In this document: positions 8,574 to 16,692 of the stretch, piece after piece
Numbering within the stretch: position 1 is the stretch's first letter
How the letters are laid out: every line of letters starts with the position of its first letter
Origin: Phycisphaerales bacterium
GTDB lineage: Bacteria > Planctomycetota > Phycisphaerae > Sedimentisphaerales > Anaerohalosphaeraceae
DNA: 33,170 nucleotides
Assembly (NCBI GenBank): GCA_011053245.1
Contig: DRGS01000097.1
Coordinates: 1-33,170, forward strand
Direction: 5' to 3'
The notes under the pieces: model-generated
What the model saw: the letters and a program-made list of their open reading frames with translations, nothing else
Databases searched by the model: none
What the model was told of the DNA's origin: nothing
Made by a program: the position numbers and the translations under genes

Positions 8574-9818
8574 ATGTATGCACTTATCGTAATGGCTGTC
8601 TCTCTATTCGTGCTCGTGGTCCTCTTGCGATTCAAGGTTTCCATCGGCAGGGCAATGGTCGCTTCGGCGATCATCGCTACGATTATGCTCAGGCTTTGGC
8701 CGCAAGCGATACTGGCCCACCTCAACTATGAATTTGAAAATTTCCCGCTCAGTAAAACCAGTGTCTATCTGTTCGTCATGATTAGCGCACTTTTGATGCT
8801 TGTAAACGTCTTAGGGGCGGCAATGCGGTATGTCGGCGTAGCCAGCCGCCTCATACCCGCAATGCAGGGCCTGTTCAGAAGCAGAAGGGTAGCGCTGGCG
8901 ATAATCCCATTCATCATGGGGATGCTGCCGACACCGGGCGGGATCATGCTCTCAGCGCCAATGGTAAAAGAACTCGGCGACAGCATCGGTGTCGACCGTG
9001 CAAAACAAGCGGCGATAAACTTTTTCTTCCGCCATCAATGGGAACCCGTCTGGCCGCTGTTCCCTGCCATTCCCTTAATACAGGGCATATTAGGCGTTTC
9101 CGTCCGCTCGATCATAGCTTATAACGCGGTCCTTTGGGCAGCCGGAATAATCGGAGGCGTTATCTTCCTGCTCATCGGTTCAATGCCCCCCAAGAGCGAA
9201 CATGTAGTAGCTAAAAGAAGCATCGGCAAGAACCTTAAAGATTTTGCACATGCATTCTGGCCCATTGTCCTGGCTGCTGGACTCTATGCAGCCTTTGAAC
9301 TTCCGCCCGCTCTCGGAGTACTCGCCGCGGTAGTTATCTTCCTGTTTGTCCACCGTGTAAAATGCAGCGATTGGATCAAAATATTCAAAGCCGCCGGCAA
9401 GTTTGATTTCGTACTCCTGATCTTCGGTGCCGTCTTCTTCAAATTCGTACTCCAGGCCTCCGGCGCAATAGACGAAGCCGTTACATTCCTTAATGAAAGC
9501 AACGTTCCGCCTAAGGTAGTCATCTTCTTATTGCCATTTATAGTCGCGGTACTGACCGGCATCACCGCAGTCACCGTAGCAATAACTTTCCCGTTCCTCG
9601 CTGGTTTGATAGGGACCGGTGATTCGGCGAACATGCCGCTGGAAGCACTCGCCTTTGCCGGTGTCATGACGGGATTGTACATAACCCCGATCCATCTCTG
9701 CCTGCCGCTATCGGCAGCATACTTCGAAACACCACTCGGAAAGATAATAGCAAAAGCGATCCCCCCCGCCCTCTGCATCGCCGCCGCAGGAATCGCAATG
9801 GCGATACTAATGGGCTAA
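8574..9818 (+). CDS. DUF401 family integral membrane protein (putative permease)
   Basis: A 414-residue polytopic membrane protein with about ten hydrophobic segments along its whole length. It looks like the DUF401/TIGR00529 group, which belongs with the ion-transporter/citrate-permease-like proteins; no substrate is established. Recognisable family-like stretches are GMLPTPGGIMLSAPMV and FFRHQWEPVWPLFPAIPL near residues 115-170, and a C-terminal repeat-like GVMTGLYITPIHLCLPLSAAYF. Start ATG 8574 coincides with the predicted transcription start of the promoter just upstream. The gene overlaps the convergent RlmL-like gene by four bases at the stop codons. No energy-coupling or substrate gene is adjacent. 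Confidence 0.8.
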   Translation: MYALIVMAVSLFVLVVLLRFKVSIGRAMVASAIIATIMLRLWPQAILAHLNYEFENFPLSKTSVYLFVMISALLMLVNVLGAAMRYVGVASRLIPAMQGLFRSRRVALAIIPFIMGMLPTPGGIMLSAPMVKELGDSIGVDRAKQAAINFFFRHQWEPVWPLFPAIPLIQGILGVSVRSIIAYNAVLWAAGIIGGVIFLLIGSMPPKSEHVVAKRSIGKNLKDFAHAFWPIVLAAGLYAAFELPPALGVLAAVVIFLFVHRVKCSDWIKIFKAAGKFDFVLLIFGAVFFKFVLQASGAIDEAVTFLNESNVPPKVVIFLLPFIVAVLTGITAVTVAITFPFLAGLIGTGDSANMPLEALAFAGVMTGLYITPIHLCLPLSAAYFETPLGKIIAKAIPPALCIAAAGIAMAILMG

Positions 9819-10987
9819 ATGTTTTTACGCGTACCGCCATACAGTTCGTATTTCAGCAGGCGACACTCGATCTTGCCGGTAAAGAAGATCGTCCGCTTAG
9901 ATGTTCGCAGGCCCACCTTCTTTCCCAGTTTCGGATTGCCCGTAAAGATATAGCCCGTATACCCTTTGCAACTCTGTTTGAAAAAGTCGCCGATCTTTTT
10001 GTACGTTGTTTCAAGTTCGCTTTCTTCTCCCATACGCTCGCCATACCCCGGGTTGAGTATCACGACTCCTTCACCTTCGGGCACGGGCGTATCGGCAAAA
10101 TCACAAACTTGAAAATCGATAAGATGATCCACGCCGGCGGTGATAGCGCTTCTGCGAGCGATATTGATCGCGCCTTCGCTGATATCCGTTGCGATTATAG
10201 GCGCAATAACCGGCGCGTTCTTGCGCTGCCGTTTGCTTTTGGTCGCCTCTCTGCGGATCGCTTGCCACTTCTCATCGTCAAAACCCTTCAGGTGCATAAA
10301 TCCGAAGTTGCCTCTAAGTGACCCAGCCGGCCTCTCGCATGCTAATAGCGCAGCTTCGATAGCCAGCGTTCCGCTCCCGCACATCGGATTCACAAAGGCA
10401 GCCGTCCCGTCATAACCCGTCTCCGTCACCACCGCCGCAGCCAGCGATTCACGCATAGGAGCAATGAACGGGATCTTGCGATAATTCCTGTCAGACAGTT
10501 TCTTACCCGAAGTATTCAGATAAAGCCACGCCCTGTCGTCCTTCCAGTACAAATTAAAAACCAGATTGTTACGTTCCTTACCCGAGTTGGGCCGCTTACC
10601 CGTCTCCTGCATTATCCTGTCAACGATAGCGTCCTTTGTCTTCATCCCGGCATACATCGTATTATCGATCGACGGCGTATTAACCCGCGTAACAATACTG
10701 AGATACTCGTCCACCGGTATAATATCCTCCCACTCGATCTGCGAAACGTTGTAATACAATTGATCCGGCTGAAGACACTTAAACTTCCGCAGCAGATACA
10801 AAACATTATAAGCCGTCCGCAAATGAAGGTTAAGACGCATACAATCGTCAAGCGTACCGGTTATCTCCACCCCGCCATGATGCGAAGAATTAACCACATA
10901 CCCCAACCCCTCAACCTCCCCCTGCAAATACTCCTCAAGACTCGGCCCGCACGTAATCAGTATCGTCGTTTTATTGTTTAGATCCAT
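9815..10987 (-). CDS. THUMP-domain class I SAM-dependent RNA methyltransferase (RlmL-N/UPF0020 type)
   Basis: Related to the N2-guanine methyltransferase half of RlmL (23S rRNA G2445). The N-terminal THUMP-like RNA-binding region (about residues 1-155) is followed by a Rossmann methyltransferase domain with FVNPMCGSGTLAIEAAL (SAM motif I) and IATDISEGAINIARR. Catalytic motif IV, usually NPPYGER, reads NPGYGERMG here. I start at ATG 10987 because AGGGA lies five bases upstream; ATG 10999 adds four residues but overlaps a TATAAT. At about 390 residues it matches the stand-alone methyltransferase subfamily, not full-length fused RlmL. Its 5' 210 bases recur, diverged and frameshifted, at 13187-13397. 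Confidence 0.88.
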   Translation of the reverse strand: MDLNNKTTILITCGPSLEEYLQGEVEGLGYVVNSSHHGGVEITGTLDDCMRLNLHLRTAYNVLYLLRKFKCLQPDQLYYNVSQIEWEDIIPVDEYLSIVTRVNTPSIDNTMYAGMKTKDAIVDRIMQETGKRPNSGKERNNLVFNLYWKDDRAWLYLNTSGKKLSDRNYRKIPFIAPMRESLAAAVVTETGYDGTAAFVNPMCGSGTLAIEAALLACERPAGSLRGNFGFMHLKGFDDEKWQAIRREATKSKRQRKNAPVIAPIIATDISEGAINIARRSAITAGVDHLIDFQVCDFADTPVPEGEGVVILNPGYGERMGEESELETTYKKIGDFFKQSCKGYTGYIFTGNPKLGKKVGLRTSKRTIFFTGKIECRLLKYELYGGTRKNI

Positions 10988-11056
10988 GTATTCCCTCATT
11001 ATAGCATATATATTGAAAGTGGTAAGATAGCAAAAAAGACTGCTGCCGCATAAGAT

Positions 11057-13081
11057 TTAATTCACCTCTTTAATTCTCCTGAGATTTTGAATCTTCTTTT
11101 TGGCTTGGGTGTGATTCGGATCGATCTGTAGAATTTGATTGTAGTGTGCGATAGCCTTTTCTAACATTTTTTGGCTCTCAAAGGTGATCGCAAGATTGTA
11201 ATGCGTACGTATGTCAGTTGGGTTAATCTGTAGCGCAGTCTCAAAATGGGCAATGGCTTCATCAACTCTATCTATGGATGCCAAGGTACTACCGAGATTG
11301 TTTAGCACGGATACATCAAGCGGCTTTATCCCCAAAGCTTTACCGAAGTGTTTGGCGGCGTCTTTAATCTCACCACTTTGAGCCAAAAGAACGGCAAGAT
11401 TGTTATGGGCCTTAAAATAATCATAGTTAATCTCAAGGGCTTTGCGGTAAAAGGCAATTGCCTCTGTGAACTTGTGCTGGGATTGAAGTTCAAACGCCAA
11501 ATTATAGTATTGTTTTTCGGGATGCTTGGTATCACTGTTTAACGCCCGCTGATAATGACGTATTGCCTCGTCAGATTGGCCCTTGCGCCCAAATATATTT
11601 CCAAGATTGTTATGGGCGTCAGCATGGTCAGGGTCGATTTGCAGAACGCGATTATAGCAGTTGAGCGCTTCGTCGAGCCTGCCTTGTTCCTCGAACATAT
11701 TTCCAAGATTGTTATGGGTGCCGACATGGTCCGGGTCGATTTGCAGAACGCGATTATAGCAGCGGAGCGCGTTATCGAACCTGCCTTGTTCTTTGAACGT
11801 ATTGCCAAGATTGTAGTGCATGATATGGTTGTCGGTAGTGACACTGAGCGTATGTTCAAAGAGAGATTGGCTGTTTTTCCAGTGTTTTAGTTGACGATAT
11901 GTGCAAACAGAAGAAGCGGATAAGATTGCGGCTGCGAATAACGATAATGTGATTTTCCTGCAAGGCCATTTTTTTGTGGCGTCATCGGCGAACCATGCGA
12001 TAATGATAAATAAGCCTGTAAGTGGTATGTAGGTGTATCTGTCTGCGAATGCCTGTTGGCCGACCTGGACAATACCTATGACAGGAACCAATGTTCCAAG
12101 ATACAAAAGCCATCCTACCGCAAGATATTTCCTCTTGCGAGCAACATAAATGAAAATTATCGATACACTCAGAAGTATCACTCCGCAAATAAGAACTCTG
12201 GCAATTGGCAAATCGCTGACACGAGGGTATAAGACAGCCAGCTTAGCCGGATAGAACATTTTTTGTATGTAAGTGACGTAAGAGACGATTGAATTTGCAA
12301 TTCTGTTATTTATCGTAAATATTTCAATGCCAGAAACTGCGCCACCTGCCCGCTGGACAATAAATGTTATAACGCTAGATATTGACGAGAGTAAAAAAAA
12401 CGGCAGCTTTTCAATTACAAGTGATGTCATTGATTTTCCGGTTTGAATTTCTATGCCGCATTTTATTCTTTCAAGCGGCCAATAGTCCAGCAAAAGAAAT
12501 ACAAAAGGCAAGGTGACAAGCATTGGTTTTGCCATGAGACCAAGACAGAAAATAAAAATTGTAAGCAAATAGTTTGTGATATTTGGTTTTCGAGTATAAC
12601 GGGAATAAGAAAAAAGTGTGAGCAGCCAAAAAACAGTGCTGAGAACGTCTTTTCGTTCTGCAATCCATGCGACAGATTCAACGTGTAAAGGATGAAGAGC
12701 AAATAATGCAGCAACAAAGGCAGATGGCCATAAGTTTTTTGTTAAATATTTTAGAAGCGTAAACAGCAGTAATGTATTTGTGATATGAAATAATAAATTA
12801 ACTAAGTGATGATAGCTGGCATTGAGTTTGAGAAATCGGCAGTCAAACATATGCGAGAACCATGTTAAGGGATGCCAGTTGCTGGCGTAACCGGAAGTGA
12901 ATGCCCATTTGACTTTCAGCCATGTTATTGGCGGCTGGATATTTTGGTTGTCAGTAACATATATATCGTCATCGTACTTGACAAAATCATGGTATGTGAC
13001 CTGCCAGAATACAATCGCAGTTGCCGTAACAAGAAAAATATATACAAGAATATTCCAGTGTTTTTGGGTGTTCATATCCAT
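11057..13081 (-). CDS. TMTC-like polytopic membrane protein with C-terminal TPR repeats
   Basis: The 674-residue protein combines an N-terminal membrane domain of roughly ten helices (residues 1-405) with seven 34-residue TPR units (about 415-665). The first loop has DFVKYDDDIYVTDN, matching the acidic motif of GT-C glycosyltransferases such as TMTC O-mannosyltransferases, and FALHPLHVESVAWIAERKDVLS is a hallmark of this bacterial group. Protein glycosylation is therefore the likeliest role, by family analogy only. Adjacent TPR units at 11587-11800 are nearly identical at DNA level, a sign of recent unit duplication. The gene is more A/T-rich than its neighbours and lies between a full and a broken copy of the methyltransferase 5' end, which suggests acquisition. 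Start ATG 13081; an in-frame ATG at 13075 is an alternative. Confidence 0.82.
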   Translation of the reverse strand: MDMNTQKHWNILVYIFLVTATAIVFWQVTYHDFVKYDDDIYVTDNQNIQPPITWLKVKWAFTSGYASNWHPLTWFSHMFDCRFLKLNASYHHLVNLLFHITNTLLLFTLLKYLTKNLWPSAFVAALFALHPLHVESVAWIAERKDVLSTVFWLLTLFSYSRYTRKPNITNYLLTIFIFCLGLMAKPMLVTLPFVFLLLDYWPLERIKCGIEIQTGKSMTSLVIEKLPFFLLSSISSVITFIVQRAGGAVSGIEIFTINNRIANSIVSYVTYIQKMFYPAKLAVLYPRVSDLPIARVLICGVILLSVSIIFIYVARKRKYLAVGWLLYLGTLVPVIGIVQVGQQAFADRYTYIPLTGLFIIIAWFADDATKKWPCRKITLSLFAAAILSASSVCTYRQLKHWKNSQSLFEHTLSVTTDNHIMHYNLGNTFKEQGRFDNALRCYNRVLQIDPDHVGTHNNLGNMFEEQGRLDEALNCYNRVLQIDPDHADAHNNLGNIFGRKGQSDEAIRHYQRALNSDTKHPEKQYYNLAFELQSQHKFTEAIAFYRKALEINYDYFKAHNNLAVLLAQSGEIKDAAKHFGKALGIKPLDVSVLNNLGSTLASIDRVDEAIAHFETALQINPTDIRTHYNLAITFESQKMLEKAIAHYNQILQIDPNHTQAKKKIQNLRRIKEVN

Positions 13082-13159
13082 TTTTCCAGGTTAAGTGCCT
13101 ATAACAAAATAAATTTAATTGGTTCCAACATATAACAACACAACACATAGAAAGCAAAA

Positions 13160-13397
13160 CTAAAGTGTTAGAAACTTTTTTAAGTCCTTAAATTTCCGCA
13201 GCAGATACAGAACATTATAAGCTGTCCGCAAATGCAGGTTGAGTCGCATACAATCTTCAAGCGTACCAGTGATCTCCACCCCCCCCATGGTGCGAAGAGT
13301 TAACAGAATACCCAAGCCCCTCAACCTCCGCCTCCAAATACTCCTCAAGACTCGGAGCACACGTTATAAGTATAGTTGTTTCATTATTTAAATTCAT
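13160..13397 (-). pseudogene. Truncated, frameshifted copy of the RlmL-like gene 5' end
   Basis: Starting at ATG 13395-13397, about 210 bases match the first 70 codons of the methyltransferase gene at 10987, at roughly 85 percent identity by eye; most differences are at third codon positions. A run of eight C on the plus strand (13279-13286) adds one base relative to the intact copy and shifts the frame after residues SSHHGG. Homology stops at about 13187, right after the codons for KFK, and the resulting frame ends at 13160. The start codon and a ribosome binding site (AGGGA) are preserved. The synonymous pattern suggests it derives from a related functional gene and not from decay of a recent local duplicate. 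Confidence 0.85.
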
Positions 13398-13486
13398 AAG
13401 TCCCTTTTATATGATTAAAAATTTACTGGAATATATAACATGATTCGCCATCTTTGCAAAGTAGGTTAAAAATATACGAGCGTATT

Positions 13487-14071
13487 TTACCCCTTAGGCA
13501 CAGTGCATATAATATACCCTTCAAGGTCAAAAGCTCCAAAGATGAGATGTTCGATTGATTGCACCAAGAAATCAAACGTCTCATTGGTAATTGCTCCCTT
13601 TTCCGGCAATATTAAGCCTTCAGGACAGTTGACAATCACTCCTGTGGAGAACCATCCAACCCCTGTGTCTCCAAGCGCAATTCTCACATGATCCTGTGTG
13701 GCATCCTTATTGCCTACGATATAGTAAATCCAATCATTGAAAGTTAGATATCCATACTTATAGTTAATTATGGATTTATGATGTATTCTGCGATCACAAT
13801 CCTCAAACAAAGCAATATTACTTGACTTATTCCCGATGAGTTCTATTACTTTGTTATACGCCCACTCACAAGCACCTGTATTTTTGTATAGCCAACCCCC
13901 ATAAGAATTCTCTGATTCAAGCGGGTAGTCCTCTTCACAAAAAGTTATCTTATCTGTGGATTCAATATCAAAATCAAGCAATGCTCTTGACAGAGGGAGT
14001 ACCTCGTTGAGATTTTCTCGGATATACTTGTTTACGGCATCGCCGGTTATTTGTCTTTCCTTAAAAGCCAT
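13487..14071 (-). CDS. Hypothetical protein, no recognised family
   Basis: A 194-residue soluble protein that I do not recognise. It begins MAFKERQITGDAVNKYIREN at ATG 14071, with AGAGG six bases upstream on the minus strand, so translation is credible. It lacks a signal peptide, membrane segment or cysteine-cluster motif. It is aromatic-rich in the middle (KYGYLTFNDWIYYIVGN) and contains GVGWFSTGVIVNCPEG, which suggests a compact alpha/beta fold. The gene is A/T-rich like the TPR gene and the pseudogene beside it, and together they form an accessory patch between the methyltransferase gene and parB. No neighbour suggests a pathway. Confidence 0.6.
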   Translation of the reverse strand: MAFKERQITGDAVNKYIRENLNEVLPLSRALLDFDIESTDKITFCEEDYPLESENSYGGWLYKNTGACEWAYNKVIELIGNKSSNIALFEDCDRRIHHKSIINYKYGYLTFNDWIYYIVGNKDATQDHVRIALGDTGVGWFSTGVIVNCPEGLILPEKGAITNETFDFLVQSIEHLIFGAFDLEGYIICTVPKG

Positions 14072-14130
14072 GAGTGCCTCTATGAATTAATAATCCTCAA
14101 ATTGATACCAGTAACTTATGTTGCTCTATT

Positions 14131-15066
14131 TCAAATTTCCTCAGCGGGCGAAAGGCCCATCTTTTCGGTTAGCCTCTCAAACTCGTCGAGTGAGTAATAA
14201 TCTATGATTATCCTGCCACGGTGCGTGTTTTTGCCCGTATTGATCTGCACCTTTGTCCCTAATGTCTCTCGGAGCCGCTGCTCCAGGTCAAGGATATTTG
14301 CGGGCTTTTGTTTTGGCTCTGCTTTAGCCTCACGGCCATGCAGATAGGTGCGTACCAACTGCTCTACATCACGGACATTCAGCCGCCCCGCCATCGCCCG
14401 GTTGGCAAGTTTGCGCCTCAGGTCATCTGTCGGCAGGGCAAGTATCGCCCTCGCATGGCCCATACTCAGCGTTTTATCAATGAGCATCTGTTTGATTTCT
14501 TGCGGTAAGTCCAGCAGTCGCAAGTAGTTAGCAACAACAGACCGCCCCTCGCCTAATCTCTGGGCAGCTTCTGCTTGGGTAAGCGAAAACGTGTTGATAA
14601 ATTCCTGATAGGCAACCGCCCTCTCGATAGGATTGAGATCTGAGCGATGAATATTCTCAATGATCGCCAGTTCAAGCATTTGTTCATCTGTTGCATCTCG
14701 TACTATTGCAGGCACATCACTAAGCCCCACCATCTCCGCCGCCCGGAACCTCCGCTCACCCGCGATGATCTCAAAGCCGGTATCGGCTCTGCGTACCAGG
14801 ATCGGCTGAATGATACCGTTTGACCGCACCGAATCCGCCAGATCGTGAAGCTGATCCTGATCCCAGCTCGTACGCGGCTGATACGGGTTCGGCTTTAGAT
14901 CAGTAACCGAAACCATCCGAATGGAGTTACGCAGTGCTTCATCCTTCGGAAACCTGCCCATCCCGGAAATATCTGATAATGACTGGTCCGTTTTGCCCAT
15001 ACCCTTTGTAGGCCCCAACAGAGCCTCAAGTCCCTTGCCTAAGTGACGCTTCTTTTCCTTTGCCAT
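14131..15066 (-). CDS. parB: Chromosome partitioning protein ParB
   Basis: ParB binds parS sites, spreads along DNA as a CTP-dependent clamp and, with ParA, segregates chromosome origins. The 311-residue protein has the N-terminal MAKEKKRHLGKGLEALLG segment typical of chromosomal ParB. The CTP-binding motif GERRFRAAE is at 103-111 and ENIHRSDLNPIE at 137-148. A helix-turn-helix follows at about 163-185 (LTQAEAAQRLGEGRSVVANY), and the C-terminus (about 265-311) fits the dimerisation domain. AGGAGG lies five bases before ATG 15066. Two perfect parS sites lie in the gap upstream. ParA, normally encoded immediately upstream, is absent; the gene upstream is an unrelated divergent GH130 enzyme. Confidence 0.95.
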   Translation of the reverse strand: MAKEKKRHLGKGLEALLGPTKGMGKTDQSLSDISGMGRFPKDEALRNSIRMVSVTDLKPNPYQPRTSWDQDQLHDLADSVRSNGIIQPILVRRADTGFEIIAGERRFRAAEMVGLSDVPAIVRDATDEQMLELAIIENIHRSDLNPIERAVAYQEFINTFSLTQAEAAQRLGEGRSVVANYLRLLDLPQEIKQMLIDKTLSMGHARAILALPTDDLRRKLANRAMAGRLNVRDVEQLVRTYLHGREAKAEPKQKPANILDLEQRLRETLGTKVQINTGKNTHRGRIIIDYYSLDEFERLTEKMGLSPAEEI

Positions 15067-15170
15067 GACAGCCTCCTATGCTCAATATTAATTACACAAT
15101 AATATGCCTCGCCACTCTATTAACATAAAGCGGTTGGCATTGCCACCAAAAAAAGCAGCTATAAAAAAAA

Positions 15171-15186
15171 TGTTTCACGTGAAACA
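15171..15186. promoter_or_regulatory. parS centromere-like site 1
   Basis: A perfect 16-bp palindrome, TGTTTCACGTGAAACA, identical to the conserved bacterial parS consensus bound by ParB. It lies 105 bases upstream of parB, so ParB loading here could also influence parB transcription. Confidence 0.95.
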
Positions 15187-15361
15187 CTTGCTCAGGCAGA
15201 AGTTTTGTCGCAACCTGCCATACAGGCCATTGCTCTTCGCATGATTAAGGTTCGGCGGAGTCCGCACAGCCTCCTGTCGCCGAAGAAAAATGTCTGGCAC
15301 GATCGCCCCTTACAAGAAAAGTTGTAACAGAAAAATGTGAACAACAGGACAGAATCAAAAA

Positions 15362-15377
15362 TGTTTCACGTGAAACA
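15362..15377. promoter_or_regulatory. parS centromere-like site 2
   Basis: A second perfect TGTTTCACGTGAAACA, 191 bases from the first. Clustered parS sites are usual near chromosome origins and partition loci. Confidence 0.95.
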
Positions 15378-15630
15378 ATCTTAAAATAAATAAAAAAATA
15401 GATCACAAAAAGTCATAGCAGGGGGGCACCTTATGGACATGCTTATTATAAACTTTATAGATTAACAACAACCTATGATAAATAATTTTCCCCTTGCAAC
15501 CGAAACGGATTGCAGATAGATTTAGAATATGTGTAATGTTTAGGGGGTAAAGCATGACCTGCTAAGCGTAACTGCTTGTACGGCAATGAGTTACAGCAAA
15601 TAGTCGTTGGTCGCAAATTAAGGAGACATC

Positions 15631-16683
15631 ATGCTTGTCAATAGATTTCAAGAGAATCCGCTCATAACACCCTCTGACATACCGCCAAGCCGCAGCGACT
15701 ATGAGGTCGTAGGAGCTTTTAATCCCGGAGCGATACGGTACGGTGATGAAACACTTTTGCTTTTACGCGTTGCAGAACGCCCAAAGAATAAAGCCGACAA
15801 CGAGGAGGTCGCGCCCATACTGGATCCGAATACCGGCATGCTTCGTCACTTTAAGATAAAGCACGGTGAGTACGATCTTGAGGTGCCGGATTCCCGGTCG
15901 TTCAGTTACAAGGGAAAGATGTACCTGACCAGCATATCGCATCTGCGAATTGCCCGCAGTAAAGATGGAATTAATTTTACTATCGACAAAACCCCAGCCG
16001 TTTTTCCTGAAATGGATTATGAAACTTACGGCATAGAGGACCCGCGGATAAGCAGGGTGGGCGACGAGTTTTTTATTACATATAAAGTAGTTAGCGAAAA
16101 CGGCATCGCCACCGCTCTCTTAAAGACACGCGACTTTCAGCGATTCGATCGGCACGGCATGATCTTTTGTCCGGAGAATATTGACGTAGTTATCTTCCCC
16201 GAAAAGATCGGCGGAAAGTTCTACGCACTTACCCGTCCCGTGCCAATGTACATCGGTCCTCGCGCAATATGGTTGGCAAGTTCCGAGGACGCGATATTCT
16301 GGGGCCATCACCGACCCCTGGTTCTGCCGAGAGAAGATGAATTCGACGGCGGCAAAGTTGGCGGCAGCTGCGTACCAATACGCACCGACAAAGGCTGGCT
16401 TGAGATATATCATGGGTCCGATAAAGATGACCGTTACAGTTTAGCAGCTGTTCTTCTCGACCTGGACGACCCGTCAAAAGTAATAGCCCGGGCGAATCGA
16501 CCCCTCATGCAGCCGGAAGCCGATTACGAAACCAGCGGCTTCTATGGCAACGTCGTTTTTTCTTGTGGAGCGATCGTCGATGACGATGAAAACGTTACGA
16601 TCTACTATGGCGCATCAGATGAATCGACCGCCGCGGCAACTACCACTATTGAAAAGATCATGAGCACAATGGAATATTTGTAA
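15631..16683 (+). CDS. GH130 family glycoside phosphorylase-like enzyme
   Basis: GH130 enzymes phosphorolyse or hydrolyse beta-mannosidic linkages (for example beta-1,4-mannooligosaccharide or mannosyl-glucose phosphorylases) in the cytoplasm. The 350-residue protein has the family's five-bladed propeller signatures: FNPGAIRYGDETLLLLRVAER at the N-terminus, YGIEDPRISRVGDEFFITY with the conserved Asp at 137, FCPENIDVVIFPEKIGGKFYALTRP, and a C-terminal IYYGASDEST. Length is normal. Start ATG 15631 has AAGGAG six bases upstream. It is divergent from parB and convergent with dinB, so it is a single-gene unit with no visible sugar transporter or other glycan gene nearby. The exact sugar specificity cannot be assigned. 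Confidence 0.88.
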   Translation: MLVNRFQENPLITPSDIPPSRSDYEVVGAFNPGAIRYGDETLLLLRVAERPKNKADNEEVAPILDPNTGMLRHFKIKHGEYDLEVPDSRSFSYKGKMYLTSISHLRIARSKDGINFTIDKTPAVFPEMDYETYGIEDPRISRVGDEFFITYKVVSENGIATALLKTRDFQRFDRHGMIFCPENIDVVIFPEKIGGKFYALTRPVPMYIGPRAIWLASSEDAIFWGHHRPLVLPREDEFDGGKVGGSCVPIRTDKGWLEIYHGSDKDDRYSLAAVLLDLDDPSKVIARANRPLMQPEADYETSGFYGNVVFSCGAIVDDDENVTIYYGASDESTAAATTTIEKIMSTMEYL

Positions 16684-16692
16684 ACGCATCGA

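Larger units (their letters stand above)
15067..15630. other. Intergenic region with parS sites, between parB and the GH130 gene
   Basis: This gap of 564 bases carries no supportable gene. It contains two parS sites 191 bases apart, an A-rich stretch at 15378-15410, and the ribosome binding site for the GH130 gene (AAGGAG near 15620). I looked for DnaA boxes (TTATNCACA) and found only one-mismatch candidates, such as TGTGAACAA near 15337, so an origin is not supported. The middle (15187-15330) is less A/T-rich, but I find no remnant of a coding frame for ParA or RsmG. Confidence 0.6.

Noticed and set aside
11587..11860. CRISPR-like regular repeats
   Set aside because: The 102-base period is in frame with 34-residue TPR units of a protein, with no spacers.
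15568..15594. Small inverted repeat GTAACT/AGTTAC before the GH130 gene
   Set aside because: Six-base arms with a 15-base loop are expected by chance; no riboswitch or operator signature could be supported.
15067..15630. Replication origin next to parS
   Set aside because: No cluster of DnaA boxes and no dnaA, dnaN or gidB-type gene is seen; only a partition locus is supported.
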